A DNA stretch of 56,784 nucleotides from Caldilineaceae bacterium (GTDB taxonomy: Bacteria; Chloroflexota; Anaerolineae; Caldilineales; Caldilineaceae): positions 1 through 56,784 of the forward strand of contig JAHDWH010000008.1 of assembly GCA_023384455.1 (NCBI GenBank), read 5' to 3'. The translations under genes and the position numbers were made by a program. This document shows, one piece after another, positions 17,382 to 25,491 of the stretch. Each line of letters opens with the position of its first letter. The stretch's first letter is position 1. The notes beneath the pieces are model-generated. The model was given only the letters and a program-made list of their open reading frames with translations. It was not told the DNA's origin and ran no database searches.

Positions 17382-18212
17382 CTAATCCATATAAGTGCCG
17401 CCAGCCACAGTCATTGACAAGCCTGTCAGATAGTCCGACTCAGACGATGCCAGAAAGGCCGCCATCTGGGCCACATCTCTGGCCTGGCCGATGCGTCCCA
17501 AAGGGACTGTCTCGCCTGCGCGCGCAACCATCAACTGGCGTTGCTCGTCGGCGGATACGCCAGCCGGAGCAAGCGCCGCGGCCATCTCCGCCACCCGCTC
17601 CGTCTCTATCAGGCCGGGGCAGATGGCGTTCACATTGATGCGGTGGGGAGCCAGTTCCAGGGCCAGGGCCTGGGTGAAACCTCGGACGGCGAATTTCGAG
17701 GCGCAGTACGCGGCAAAGCGCGCCGTTCCCTTTTTGCCAGAAACCGAGGACATATTGATGATTTTGCCGCCCTGCCCAGCTGCAATCATCGCTTTTGCTG
17801 CGGCGCGGCAGCAGAGAAATGTCCCCTTGACATTCACATTCTGGATACGGTCCCATTCCACCTCTTCCAACTCGACTACCGGCACCCGGTCCCGCCCGGC
17901 CAGCGCGCCCGCATTGTTGACCAGAATGTCGATCTTGCCAAAGCGCTCCAGGGCCTGCCCGACCATTTGCTCGACCTGGGTTGACTGGGAGACGTCGGCC
18001 ACGACAGCCAGTGCCTGCCGGCCTAGCCCCTCGATTTCCCGGACCACATCGGGCAGTCCGGTCCAGTCCGGCGAACCTGTCCGGTTGGGCACAATGTCAT
18101 TGACGACGACATCGGCTCCTTCCGCGGCCAGACGCAGGGCAATCGCCCGTCCCAGCCCCGCTTTGCCGCCCGCCCCTGTCACCAACGCAACCTTCCCGTT
18201 CAAGTTGTACAT
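17382..18212 (-). CDS. Short-chain dehydrogenase/reductase (FabG-like)
   Basis: A 276-residue SDR. It has TGAGGKAGLGRA at 12-23, NNAG at 99-102, Ser155/156, and the Tyr169-x3-Lys173 pair in YCASK. The stretch VVNDI then a loop of NRTGSPDWTGLP is an insert before the third strand. The start at 18212 is preceded by AAGGGGAGAG; a longer frame to 18260 would read through the operator region and is rejected. It is the first gene of the SDR-SDR-TPP operon, directly downstream of a conserved inverted motif. Confidence 0.92.
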   Translation of the reverse strand: MYNLNGKVALVTGAGGKAGLGRAIALRLAAEGADVVVNDIVPNRTGSPDWTGLPDVVREIEGLGRQALAVVADVSQSTQVEQMVGQALERFGKIDILVNNAGALAGRDRVPVVELEEVEWDRIQNVNVKGTFLCCRAAAKAMIAAGQGGKIINMSSVSGKKGTARFAAYCASKFAVRGFTQALALELAPHRINVNAICPGLIETERVAEMAAALAPAGVSADEQRQLMVARAGETVPLGRIGQARDVAQMAAFLASSESDYLTGLSMTVAGGTYMD

Positions 18213-18231
18213 TTGCTGCTCTCCCCTTGTC

Positions 18232-18251
18232 TTAACGTAACTTTTGCACAA
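18232..18251 (-). promoter_or_regulatory. Operator candidate, promoter-proximal copy
   Basis: On the minus strand this reads TTGTGCAAAAGTTACGTTAA and ends 19 bases before the start codon of the first SDR gene. It matches the site at 18390-18409 in opposite orientation (16 of 20 bases directly; the TTG..CAA block is itself a near palindrome). A repressor binding both sites could loop the 138 bp between them. Confidence 0.5.
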
Positions 18252-18288
18252 CCAGAGCAAGAATTGGAAAAAAGTGCGAAAAATGAAT

Positions 18289-18317
18289 GGCCGTCATGAC
18301 ACAGAATCGGCCGTCAT
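18289..18317. repeat. Direct repeat between the operator candidates
   Basis: GGCCGTCAT occurs at 18289-18297 and 18309-18317, 20 bases apart, close to two helical turns. It lies within the spacer upstream of the SDR operon, so it may be a second regulator's site. Confidence 0.35.
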
Positions 18318-18389
18318 TGGTTGCAATTCTTTCCTTTTGACACGAATTGGCCCAGATATCGGCATTAGGCTGAAAAAATGAACCGCAGA

Positions 18390-18409
18390 TTGCACAATTG
18401 TTACGTTAA
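18390..18409 (+). promoter_or_regulatory. Operator candidate, distal copy
   Basis: TTGCACAATTGTTACGTTAA on the plus strand shares GTTACGTTAA exactly with the promoter-proximal site, in inverted orientation, and lies about 30 bases past the zwf stop codon. Its position at the end of zwf gives it no obvious role there, which supports a looping partner role. Confidence 0.45.
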
Positions 18410-18440
18410 CGCGAATGGAAAGCGCCAATCTTTAAGTGCG

Positions 18441-19802
18441 CTACGGCTTGTACCAACCGCCGAAAGAGGCTGTCAGCTTCTGAGCCTCTTTCGGCCCCCA
18501 CGTACCAGGCGCATATTCGAAGACAGACGTAGCATCGTCCAGAATCGGCTCGACAATCGACCAGGCGATCTCCACCGCGTCTTCCCGGGCAAAGAGGGTC
18601 GCTTCACCGCGCATGGCGTCGGTGAGCAGCCGTTCGTAGTCGCCCAGCATACTGGGTCCAGGCTCGTATTCGGCGGTCAACTCCTCGACGCGGGAGGCCA
18701 TCCCCTCGCCCGCTGCCTTTACCCGGGCGTCCAGGCCCAGAGTAATCGGCGGGGTCAGGCGGAAGCGCACACCGTTGCCCTGGCCGGGTGAGAATGTGGT
18801 GATGGGGGGCGGTTTAAGCCTCGCCAAGACTTCGGTGGTCGTCACCGGCAGGCTCTTGCCGGTGCGGATAAAGAAGGGTACGCCAGACCAGCGCCAGGAA
18901 TCGATGTGCAGCCGCACGGCCGCGTAGGTCTCGACGCTGGAGTCGGGCTTCACACCCGGTTCCTTGCGATAGCCGGTGAACTGGCCGCGCACCAGATTCT
19001 TGGAATCGAGGGGTTCGATGGCGCGAAAAACTTTGGCGGTCTCGTCGCGAATGCCTTCCGGATAGCTGAGAACAGGCGGCTCCATTGCGATATAGGCTAC
19101 CACTTGCAAAAGGTGGTTCTGTACCACATCGCGGATGGCACCGGTGGCGTCATAGAATGCACCCCGGCCCTGGACGCCGAAGTCCTCGGCCATTGTAATC
19201 TGCACGCTCTCCACGTAATTGCGATTCCAGATCGGCTCCAAAAAGGTGTTGGCGAAGCGAAAGTGCAGGATATTCTGCACCGCGCTCTTGCCCAGGAAGT
19301 GATCGATACGGAAGATCGAGTCCTCGGGGAAAATTGAATGGAGTGTTTTGTTCAATGCCTGGGCGGAAGCCAGATTCTGTCCAAAGGGCTTTTCGATAAC
19401 GACCCGCCCTCCCGTAGCGCAGCCCGACTTGCCCAGTTGGGCCACGACTGTAGCAAAGAGGCTGGGCGGAATTGCCAGATAGTGGATGGGGTGCTGGGCA
19501 GTGCCCAACAGTTGGCGCAGACGCAGAAATGTACCCGGATCGGTGTAATCGCCGTCGATATATTGCAGAAGTTCCATCAGTTTGGCGAAAGCGGCTTTGT
19601 CCAGTGTGCTGTGTTCGCTGATACTCAGGCGCGCCCGGTCGCGCAGTTGCTCGATTCCCCAGCCGGATTTGGCTACGCCGATCACCGGCGCGTCCAGATT
19701 GCCCCGCTTGATCATCGCTTGCAGGGCGGGAAATATCTTTTTGTAGGCCAGATCGCCTGTGGCACCGAAAAAGACAAAAGCATCCGATTGGGGAACACGC
19801 AT
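18441..19802 (-). CDS. zwf: Glucose-6-phosphate 1-dehydrogenase
   Basis: A 453-residue enzyme that oxidises glucose 6-phosphate to 6-phosphogluconolactone with NADP, the first step of the oxidative pentose phosphate pathway. It has the N-terminal cofactor motif GATGDLA (13-19), the EKPFG motif at 137-141 and the active-site signature RIDHFLGK (165-172). The length is near the lower end for the family (about 450-510). The start has GAGGAGG 5 bases upstream. It follows gnd by 45 bp, so the two oxidative PPP dehydrogenases are co-transcribed. The 6-phosphogluconolactonase gene is not in this window. Confidence 0.97.
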   Translation of the reverse strand: MRVPQSDAFVFFGATGDLAYKKIFPALQAMIKRGNLDAPVIGVAKSGWGIEQLRDRARLSISEHSTLDKAAFAKLMELLQYIDGDYTDPGTFLRLRQLLGTAQHPIHYLAIPPSLFATVVAQLGKSGCATGGRVVIEKPFGQNLASAQALNKTLHSIFPEDSIFRIDHFLGKSAVQNILHFRFANTFLEPIWNRNYVESVQITMAEDFGVQGRGAFYDATGAIRDVVQNHLLQVVAYIAMEPPVLSYPEGIRDETAKVFRAIEPLDSKNLVRGQFTGYRKEPGVKPDSSVETYAAVRLHIDSWRWSGVPFFIRTGKSLPVTTTEVLARLKPPPITTFSPGQGNGVRFRLTPPITLGLDARVKAAGEGMASRVEELTAEYEPGPSMLGDYERLLTDAMRGEATLFAREDAVEIAWSIVEPILDDATSVFEYAPGTWGPKEAQKLTASFGGWYKP

Positions 19803-19847
19803 AAAGCCTCCTCTAAAAATCTGCTGGCTGATGGGTGCTGACCGCGA

Positions 19848-20855
19848 TTATTTGCTGGGCAGTTCGTGATGACCGCCGAACTGGAAACGCATGGCAGAGA
19901 GTAGTTTGTCGGCAAAGTCATCTTCGCCCCGGGAAGAAAAACGCTGATCCAACGCCGCGTTCAATACAGGCGCAGGCGCACCGGTTTCAATGGCCGCCAG
20001 AACCGTCCAGCGCCCTTCGCCCGAATCGGATACACGGCCTGCAAACTGACCGAGTTGGGGATCGTCCACCAGCGCGGCCGCGGTCAGATCGAGCAGCCAG
20101 GAGGCGATGACGCTGCCCCGCCGCCACACTTCGGCCACATTCAGATCGAACTGATAATCTTCCGGGTGGCGCAGGGGTGTGGTTTCGGCATTGACATCCC
20201 AGCCCTCGCTGCCCACATTGGCGTGCTTGAGAATGTTCGGCCCCTCGGCATAGGCAGCCATCAGGCCGTACTCAATGCCGTTGTGGACCATTTTGACAAA
20301 GTGACCGGCTCCGTTTGGCCCACAGTGGAGGTAGCCTTCTTCGGCGCTGCCGCCCAGCTTTTCCCGGCCCGGTGTGCGCTCGATTGTGCCCATGCCGGGG
20401 GCCAGTGCTTTGAAGATCGGGTCCAAGTGTTGCACCGCGTCTTGCGGGCCGCCGATCATCATACAGTAGCCCCGTTCCAGCCCCCACACACCGCCGCTTG
20501 TGCCCACATCCACGTATTGGATACCCTTCTCGGCCAACTCCTGGGCACGGCCAATGTCGTCGATGTAATAGGAGTTGCCCCCGTCGATCACATTATCACC
20601 AGGCTGTAAAAATGGGGTCAGCTCCGCCAGAGACGCATCGACTGCCGCGGCAGGCACCATCAACCAGATGGCCCGGGGCGTCTTCAAGGCGGCGACAAAC
20701 TCTGTCAGGGAAGCGCTTCCGGTTGCCCCCTCCCCGGCCAAAGCGGCCACGGCGTCGGCGTTGCGGTCGTAGACGACACATTCATGCCCCTTCCGCATCA
20801 ATCGACGCACCATATTTGCGCCCATTCGTCCCAGACCAATCATTCCGAGTTGCAT
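19848..20855 (-). CDS. gnd: 6-phosphogluconate dehydrogenase, decarboxylating
   Basis: A 335-residue short-form 6-phosphogluconate dehydrogenase (the YqeC/GntZ-like, often NAD-preferring, branch). It converts 6-phosphogluconate to ribulose 5-phosphate and CO2. It has [13 protein letters not shown] at 7-19, DGGNSYY in the middle, [10 protein letters not shown] and the catalytic [12 protein letters not shown]. The start codon at 20855 lies only 9 bases from the end of a MITE. The sequence just before ATG is GGGATTTCT, which is half of the element's target duplication, so the ribosome site was altered by the insertion. Ancestrally the stop of the cytochrome b gene was about 16 bp upstream, implying one long operon. 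Confidence 0.95.
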   Translation of the reverse strand: MQLGMIGLGRMGANMVRRLMRKGHECVVYDRNADAVAALAGEGATGSASLTEFVAALKTPRAIWLMVPAAAVDASLAELTPFLQPGDNVIDGGNSYYIDDIGRAQELAEKGIQYVDVGTSGGVWGLERGYCMMIGGPQDAVQHLDPIFKALAPGMGTIERTPGREKLGGSAEEGYLHCGPNGAGHFVKMVHNGIEYGLMAAYAEGPNILKHANVGSEGWDVNAETTPLRHPEDYQFDLNVAEVWRRGSVIASWLLDLTAAALVDDPQLGQFAGRVSDSGEGRWTVLAAIETGAPAPVLNAALDQRFSSRGEDDFADKLLSAMRFQFGGHHELPSK

Positions 20856-20864
20856 AGAAATCCC

Positions 20865-20996
20865 GTAACTACTCAGGCATCCTCTGCTTATTAACCACGG
20901 AACACACGGAACACACGGAACAAACTGAAAGAAGCGGAGAACTTCCGTGTATTCTGTGTATTCAGTGGTTATTTCTGTCGTTGGCTGAGTAGTTAC
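20865..20996. mobile_element. 132-bp MITE, copy 1
   Basis: The element is bounded by exact 12-base terminal inverted repeats (GTAACTACTCAG / CTGAGTAGTTAC) and flanked by 8-base direct repeats GAAATCCC (20857-20864 and 20997-21004). A base-identical copy in reverse orientation lies at 51637-51768. Inside are two imperfectly complementary 28-base arms made of CACGGAACA-type units (4 mismatches), so the transcript folds into a long hairpin. It has no coding capacity and needs a transposase in trans. GTAA ends and 8-bp target duplications resemble IS66-family elements; this family link is inference. Confidence 0.9.
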
Positions 20997-21011
20997 GAAA
21001 TCCCCCTGTAA

Positions 21012-22421
21012 TCACTGAGATGGCCCTCGCTTGCGCGATTCCAGAAAAGCGACCAGATCATCCACCTCCGCTGGCATCAGTGTATCGGCAAAGGCGGGCA
21101 TCAGATCGCCGCCGCCGAGGATACGGACAGTCAGTTGATTGTGGGAGAGACGCTCCCCCACAGTGGAGAGGTCTGGACCCCGTTGTCCTCCCTGCCCATC
21201 GATCTGGTGGCAATACTGACAGCCTTTGTCGTAAAAGAGTTGTGCGCCCTGGGCAATCGGCCCGCTGGCGACCCCAACCGACGCCTGGGTCAGTGGTTGA
21301 GCGCTAAAATCCGGCGACCAGGGCGACCGGGAACCCAATACCCAGAGCGGCGCAATCGTCACCAGCACCGCCAGCACAATCCCAATCGCCCAGGGCCGGC
21401 GCAGGGGATGACGCTCTCCCCGGTTGGAGAGCAAGGGCAGCAGAATTAGCGCTGCGCCAATCACTACCGGCCCAAGCACAATCACATAGGTTTCGATCCA
21501 ACCGGGCAGCAGGGCTAGCGCGGCAAAGAGCCAGAGAAAATACCAATCGGGCCGGGGCGAAGCGTTAAGGTTGGTGGGGTCGGGCGGCGCACCTAACGGG
21601 GCTGGGCCGACCAGCCAAGCCAGCAAAAAAACGACAACGATCACGGCAACACCAAACAGCACATCCCGCCAAGCCGCGTCCGGCCAGAAGGGCACACCCT
21701 CCCGTTTAAGCAGGTCGTGATACCAGGAACGATAGGTTTTCGGATTCACCGGTTGACCCATTTGGGGTGGCTCGGAAATGCCATTGCGCAGGACCAGACC
21801 GATGTGGATGGCGATAAAGACAAAAATGATGGCAGGGATGAAGAAGACGTGAAAACTGAAAAAGCGGCTCAGCGTCGATGCGCCGACAGTCTCGCCGCCC
21901 AGAATGAACTGGGCCAATTGGGGGCCGACCACCGGCATCCGGCCCGCCATCCCTGTGGCAATGAAGATCGACCAAAGACCGTCCTGATCCCAGCGCAATA
22001 GCTGACCCGTAAAACCCATCGCCAGGGTCACGGCAAAGAGGACGACGCCCGACAGCCAGTTGACCTCCCGGGGGAATTTGTAGGCGGCGTAGAGATAGGT
22101 ACGGATCATATGAATGCCCATCAGGACAATCATCGCCGACGCGCCGAAGTTGTGTAGCCCCCGTAACAGATTGCCGAAGGGTGCCTGATTGGTAATGTAT
22201 TGCAGACTTTCATATGCGCCATCGGTGGCGGGCACATAGGCGCTGGCCAACGCGATGCCTGTGATTACCTGCAGGAGAAAAGCAACGAGAGTCGCGCTGC
22301 CAAAGACATAGGCCCACGTGGATTTGCGCGGTACCGGATGGCTGGCAATCGGCCCGACCAGCTCGGAGAAACCCGTGCGGTCGTCTAACCAGTCCCAAAT
22401 GCTGCGCACAATACCCATCAT
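21012..22421 (-). CDS. qcrB: Cytochrome b with C-terminal cytochrome c domain
   Basis: A 469-residue quinol:acceptor oxidoreductase subunit. The N-terminal part is cytochrome b with paired haem histidines spaced 14 apart in LHNFGASAMIVLMGIH and FHVFFIPAIIFVFIAIH, followed by the subunit-IV-like helices. The last 80 residues form a class I cytochrome c (CQYCH, with Met ligand in GGDLMPAF). This tethers the electron acceptor to the bc core and replaces a separate cytochrome c1. The start at 22421 (MMGIV) has GGGAG upstream. It follows the Rieske gene by 31 bp. Chloroflexi often use alternative complex III instead, so a bc complex here is notable. Confidence 0.93.
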   Translation of the reverse strand: MMGIVRSIWDWLDDRTGFSELVGPIASHPVPRKSTWAYVFGSATLVAFLLQVITGIALASAYVPATDGAYESLQYITNQAPFGNLLRGLHNFGASAMIVLMGIHMIRTYLYAAYKFPREVNWLSGVVLFAVTLAMGFTGQLLRWDQDGLWSIFIATGMAGRMPVVGPQLAQFILGGETVGASTLSRFFSFHVFFIPAIIFVFIAIHIGLVLRNGISEPPQMGQPVNPKTYRSWYHDLLKREGVPFWPDAAWRDVLFGVAVIVVVFLLAWLVGPAPLGAPPDPTNLNASPRPDWYFLWLFAALALLPGWIETYVIVLGPVVIGAALILLPLLSNRGERHPLRRPWAIGIVLAVLVTIAPLWVLGSRSPWSPDFSAQPLTQASVGVASGPIAQGAQLFYDKGCQYCHQIDGQGGQRGPDLSTVGERLSHNQLTVRILGGGDLMPAFADTLMPAEVDDLVAFLESRKRGPSQ

Positions 22422-22452
22422 CAAGCGTTCTCCCCAATGGCTCAATCCCGGA

Positions 22453-23001
22453 CTAAATTCCGGACGTAAATGTGGTAATGGGAACCGGCGTTGTGCGGAT
22501 TTCGACCTGCCCGTTGGAAATGCGCACAGGATAGCGGGCCAAGGGCTGGGGCGGCGGTCCTGCCACATTCTGCCCCTGATCGTTGTAGACTCCCCCGTGG
22601 CAGGGGCACATAAAAAGTTGCGCGCCGTCCAGCCAGCGCACGGGACAGCCCAGATGAGTGCAATTGACCGCAAACGCGGTGAAGTCTGTAGCACTGTTGC
22701 GGCGCAACCAGGCCGCTGTCTTGGCCGCCACACCGGCCCAGGGCAGGGGCGAGGCATCCTCGAAAGAGACTTCCACCGTCTGCCCGACCTGGAAGCTATC
22801 CACTGTACCCACAGCCTGCCAGACTTCCGGCGTCTTTTGCAGCAAAGGCGCCAGAATAAAGCCCAGGACAGGCACACCGGCCAGGGCTGCCCCCACTGTG
22901 CCCAGACCAACACTGATCGCGGTCAGAAAGCGACGCCGCTGCTGTCTCTCGCCGTCTTGTCCACCGCTGCCTCGACCCTTCTCGGCTTTATCCTTCGTCA
23001 T
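22453..23001 (-). CDS. qcrA: Rieske iron-sulfur protein
   Basis: A 182-residue membrane-anchored [2Fe-2S] protein. The twin-arginine-type N-terminus RRRFLTAI (22-29) precedes a membrane segment at about 30-50. The cluster ligands are in C114-T-H-L-G-C119 and C132-P-C-H135. It passes electrons from quinol to the cytochrome c domain of the next gene product. The ATG at 23001 overlaps the end of the small oxidase subunit by 14 bases. A TTG five codons earlier is possible but lacks a better ribosome site. Confidence 0.95.
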   Translation of the reverse strand: MTKDKAEKGRGSGGQDGERQQRRRFLTAISVGLGTVGAALAGVPVLGFILAPLLQKTPEVWQAVGTVDSFQVGQTVEVSFEDASPLPWAGVAAKTAAWLRRNSATDFTAFAVNCTHLGCPVRWLDGAQLFMCPCHGGVYNDQGQNVAGPPPQPLARYPVRISNGQVEIRTTPVPITTFTSGI

Positions 23002-23215
23002 AGCGCATCGCTCCAATCCAGCCTACCAGTGCTACGGCCAACAAAAACAGACCGACACCCGAAATAATCAGCGAAGTCACCAGACCCATCGCCAGGAAAG
23101 TCGTGCCCAGGGCCAGGAGTGCGGGCCAATAGGAGGGCGCGGGCAGAGGCTCTGGCGGCAATTCGATCCACTCATCCATACGCACCTTTGCCCCATCTCC
23201 CTTTGATTTGGTCAT
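22988..23215 (-). CDS. Small cytochrome c oxidase subunit IV-like protein
   Basis: A 75-residue protein with two predicted membrane helices (about 28-48 and 50-69) after a short acidic cytoplasmic start. Size, topology and position between ctaD-ctaE and the Rieske gene match the small fourth subunit (CtaF type) of caa3 oxidases. The start has GAGGAA 9 bases upstream. It lies 29 bp after the ctaD-ctaE fusion and overlaps the Rieske gene. Confidence 0.75.
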   Translation of the reverse strand: MTKSKGDGAKVRMDEWIELPPEPLPAPSYWPALLALGTTFLAMGLVTSLIISGVGLFLLAVALVGWIGAMRYDEG

Positions 23216-23244
23216 AGACTCGTTCCTCACTTCCTTGCACAGAC

Positions 23245-25491
23245 CTACAGATAAATTCCCAAGTAAACCACCGCGAACAGGGCAATCCAGACCACATCGA
23301 CAAAATGCCAGTAGAGAGCCACCGCGGCCAGGCCACGGGACGACAGACCCTTCACTTTCTTCCCCAGGCTTACGACCAAAACCGTCGTCAGCGCCACCAG
23401 CCCCACCAACAGGTGAAAGCCGTGGAAACCGGTCACAGTGTAGAAGCTGGTCCCAAACAGATTGCCCCCGACCGTCACGTCCTGCTGAAAGAGCGTGCGG
23501 TACTCCAGCCCCTGGCCGATCAGAAAGAGAGCGCCCAGCAGGATTGTGGCGGCCAGCCAAATGCGCCCGGACGCAGATTGGACCGCCTGGGCTTTCTCTG
23601 CGCGCCAGATGGTGAAGCTGCTGGCGAGCAAAAAGAGGGTGTTCAAGCCAGCCCGCAGCGGATCGAGCGCGGTCGTCGCGGTGGGCCCACCGGCGCTGGC
23701 GTTGTGCAGAATCAGATAGGCCAGAATGAGCAGCAGAAAGAAATTGGCCTCACCCAGTAGAAAGACCGAAACCCCCAGCTTATTCTTCTCCGTCTTTATC
23801 GGAATGTCTATGTCCGACCCGCGGCCTTCGGGATGCTTCCAGTCTGGGTCTTCGGGGTGGGCCACATCCCAGAGAGGACGACGGCTGCGCACGGGTGGCA
23901 GACGGTCAAAGTTTTGCACCGGCGGCGGAGAGGTGGTGGCCCACTCTAGTGTCCACGCCTCCCACGGGTTGTCGCCCGCGGCCGCGCCCCGGCGCAGGCT
24001 GACCCACAGATTCCACAGAAAGAAGAGCATTGCGACGCCCATCACAAAGGCGCCAACAGTAGAAAGCTGGTTCATCCACGTCCAGTCGGGGTAGTCGGGA
24101 TAGGTGTAGACCCGCCGGGGCATCCCTTGCAGGCCCAGAATGTGCTGGATGAAGAAAGTCATATTGAAGCCGATAAAAAGCAGCCAAAAGTGCCACTTGC
24201 CCAGCTTCTCCGACAACATCCGCCCGGTCACTTTGGGGAACCAGTAGTAGAAACCGGCCATCACTGCAAAGAATGTGCCGCCAAAGAGGACGTAGTGGAA
24301 ATGGGCCACCACAAAATAGGTGTCCGTCACCTGATAGTCGATGGGCACAGCCGCAAACATCACACCGGTAATACCGCCAATCGTAAACAGCACAATAAAG
24401 GCAGTGGCAAAGAGCATTGCCGTGGTGAAACGGATGGCACCCCCCCACATTGTCGCCATCCAATTGAAAACTTTAATGCCCGTGGGAATGGCGATCAGCA
24501 TACTGGCCGCGCCAAAGGCGATATTGGCCGGTTCAGCCAGACCGACCACAAACATATGATGCGCCCAGACACTCAGACTGAGAAAGCCGATGGCCAGGGT
24601 GGAGAGGGCGATGACGCTATAGCCAAAAATGGGCTTGCGGGAAAAGACGGGAATGATCTCGGAAATCATCCCAAAGGCGGGCAGGGCCATAATGTAGACT
24701 TCCGGGTGGCCGAAAGCCCAGAAATAGTGCTGCCAGAGCAGGGCCGAACCGCCGCCGTCCGGTTGAAAGAAATGCGCGCCCAACAGCCGATCCACCACCA
24801 GCATCACCAGCGCGGCGTTGAAGAGGGAGAGGGCAATCACAATCAGAAAAGAATTGACCAGCATCATCCAGACAAAGAGGGGCAGACGGGTAATCGTCAA
24901 CCCCGGCGCGCGCAGCTTGAGAATCGTCACGATAAAGTTGATGGCCGCTGAAACCGTCCCGATGCCGGTGATCAACAGCCCCAAGGCCCAATAATCCAGG
25001 CCGGCGTTGAACGAATAGGGCTTCTCGCTCAGGGGGGCATAGCTGAACCAGCCCGCGGCCGGTGCGCCCGCGGCCGGGCCGCCGATAAAGCTGAAATAGA
25101 TCAGCAGCCCGCCAAAGACCAGCATCCACAGCCCCAGCGCATTAAGCCGGGGAAAGGCCATATCCCGCGCACCGATCATCAGGGGGATCAGATAGTTGCC
25201 AAAGCCGATCAGCATCGGCATCACCACCAGAAAAATCATTGTCGTGCCGTGCATTGTGAAAATCTGATTGTAGGCCTGGGGCGAGAGAAAGCTGTTCTCT
25301 GGGTTGGCAAGCTGCACCCGCAGGAGCAGGGCTTCCAGCCCGCCGATGGCAAAGAAAAAGAGAGTGACCAGCAGATAGAGAATGCCGATTTTCTTGTGAT
25401 CGGTGGTGGCAAGCCAACTGATCAGCCCTTCATCGCTGGTCACTCTGGGGAAAGGCGCATCCATTTCCGGGACGAATTCGGCTTGGGTCAT
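23245..25491 (-). CDS. ctaD: Cytochrome c oxidase subunit I-III fusion
   Basis: A 748-residue fusion of subunit I (about 1-540) and subunit III (about 560-748). Subunit I has the CuB/haem a3 ligands in GHPEVYI, HHMFVVG and HFHYVLFGG. The HPEVY Glu and the Asp of RDMAFPR mark an A1-type enzyme with an intact D proton channel. The linker is hydrophilic and Pro-rich, with the run DPDWKHPEGRG. Subunit III is recognised by FHGFHLLVG and the helix-rich end with WHFVDVVW. A similar fusion is known in Thermus caa3 oxidase. The start overlaps the ctaC stop as ATGA; a longer open frame toward 25887 is a shadow of ctaC. Confidence 0.95.
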   Translation of the reverse strand: MTQAEFVPEMDAPFPRVTSDEGLISWLATTDHKKIGILYLLVTLFFFAIGGLEALLLRVQLANPENSFLSPQAYNQIFTMHGTTMIFLVVMPMLIGFGNYLIPLMIGARDMAFPRLNALGLWMLVFGGLLIYFSFIGGPAAGAPAAGWFSYAPLSEKPYSFNAGLDYWALGLLITGIGTVSAAINFIVTILKLRAPGLTITRLPLFVWMMLVNSFLIVIALSLFNAALVMLVVDRLLGAHFFQPDGGGSALLWQHYFWAFGHPEVYIMALPAFGMISEIIPVFSRKPIFGYSVIALSTLAIGFLSLSVWAHHMFVVGLAEPANIAFGAASMLIAIPTGIKVFNWMATMWGGAIRFTTAMLFATAFIVLFTIGGITGVMFAAVPIDYQVTDTYFVVAHFHYVLFGGTFFAVMAGFYYWFPKVTGRMLSEKLGKWHFWLLFIGFNMTFFIQHILGLQGMPRRVYTYPDYPDWTWMNQLSTVGAFVMGVAMLFFLWNLWVSLRRGAAAGDNPWEAWTLEWATTSPPPVQNFDRLPPVRSRRPLWDVAHPEDPDWKHPEGRGSDIDIPIKTEKNKLGVSVFLLGEANFFLLLILAYLILHNASAGGPTATTALDPLRAGLNTLFLLASSFTIWRAEKAQAVQSASGRIWLAATILLGALFLIGQGLEYRTLFQQDVTVGGNLFGTSFYTVTGFHGFHLLVGLVALTTVLVVSLGKKVKGLSSRGLAAVALYWHFVDVVWIALFAVVYLGIYL

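Noticed and set aside
22422-22913. N-terminal extension of the cytochrome b frame
   Set aside because: It is a shadow of the Rieske gene and has no homology; the MMGIVRS start has a ribosome site.
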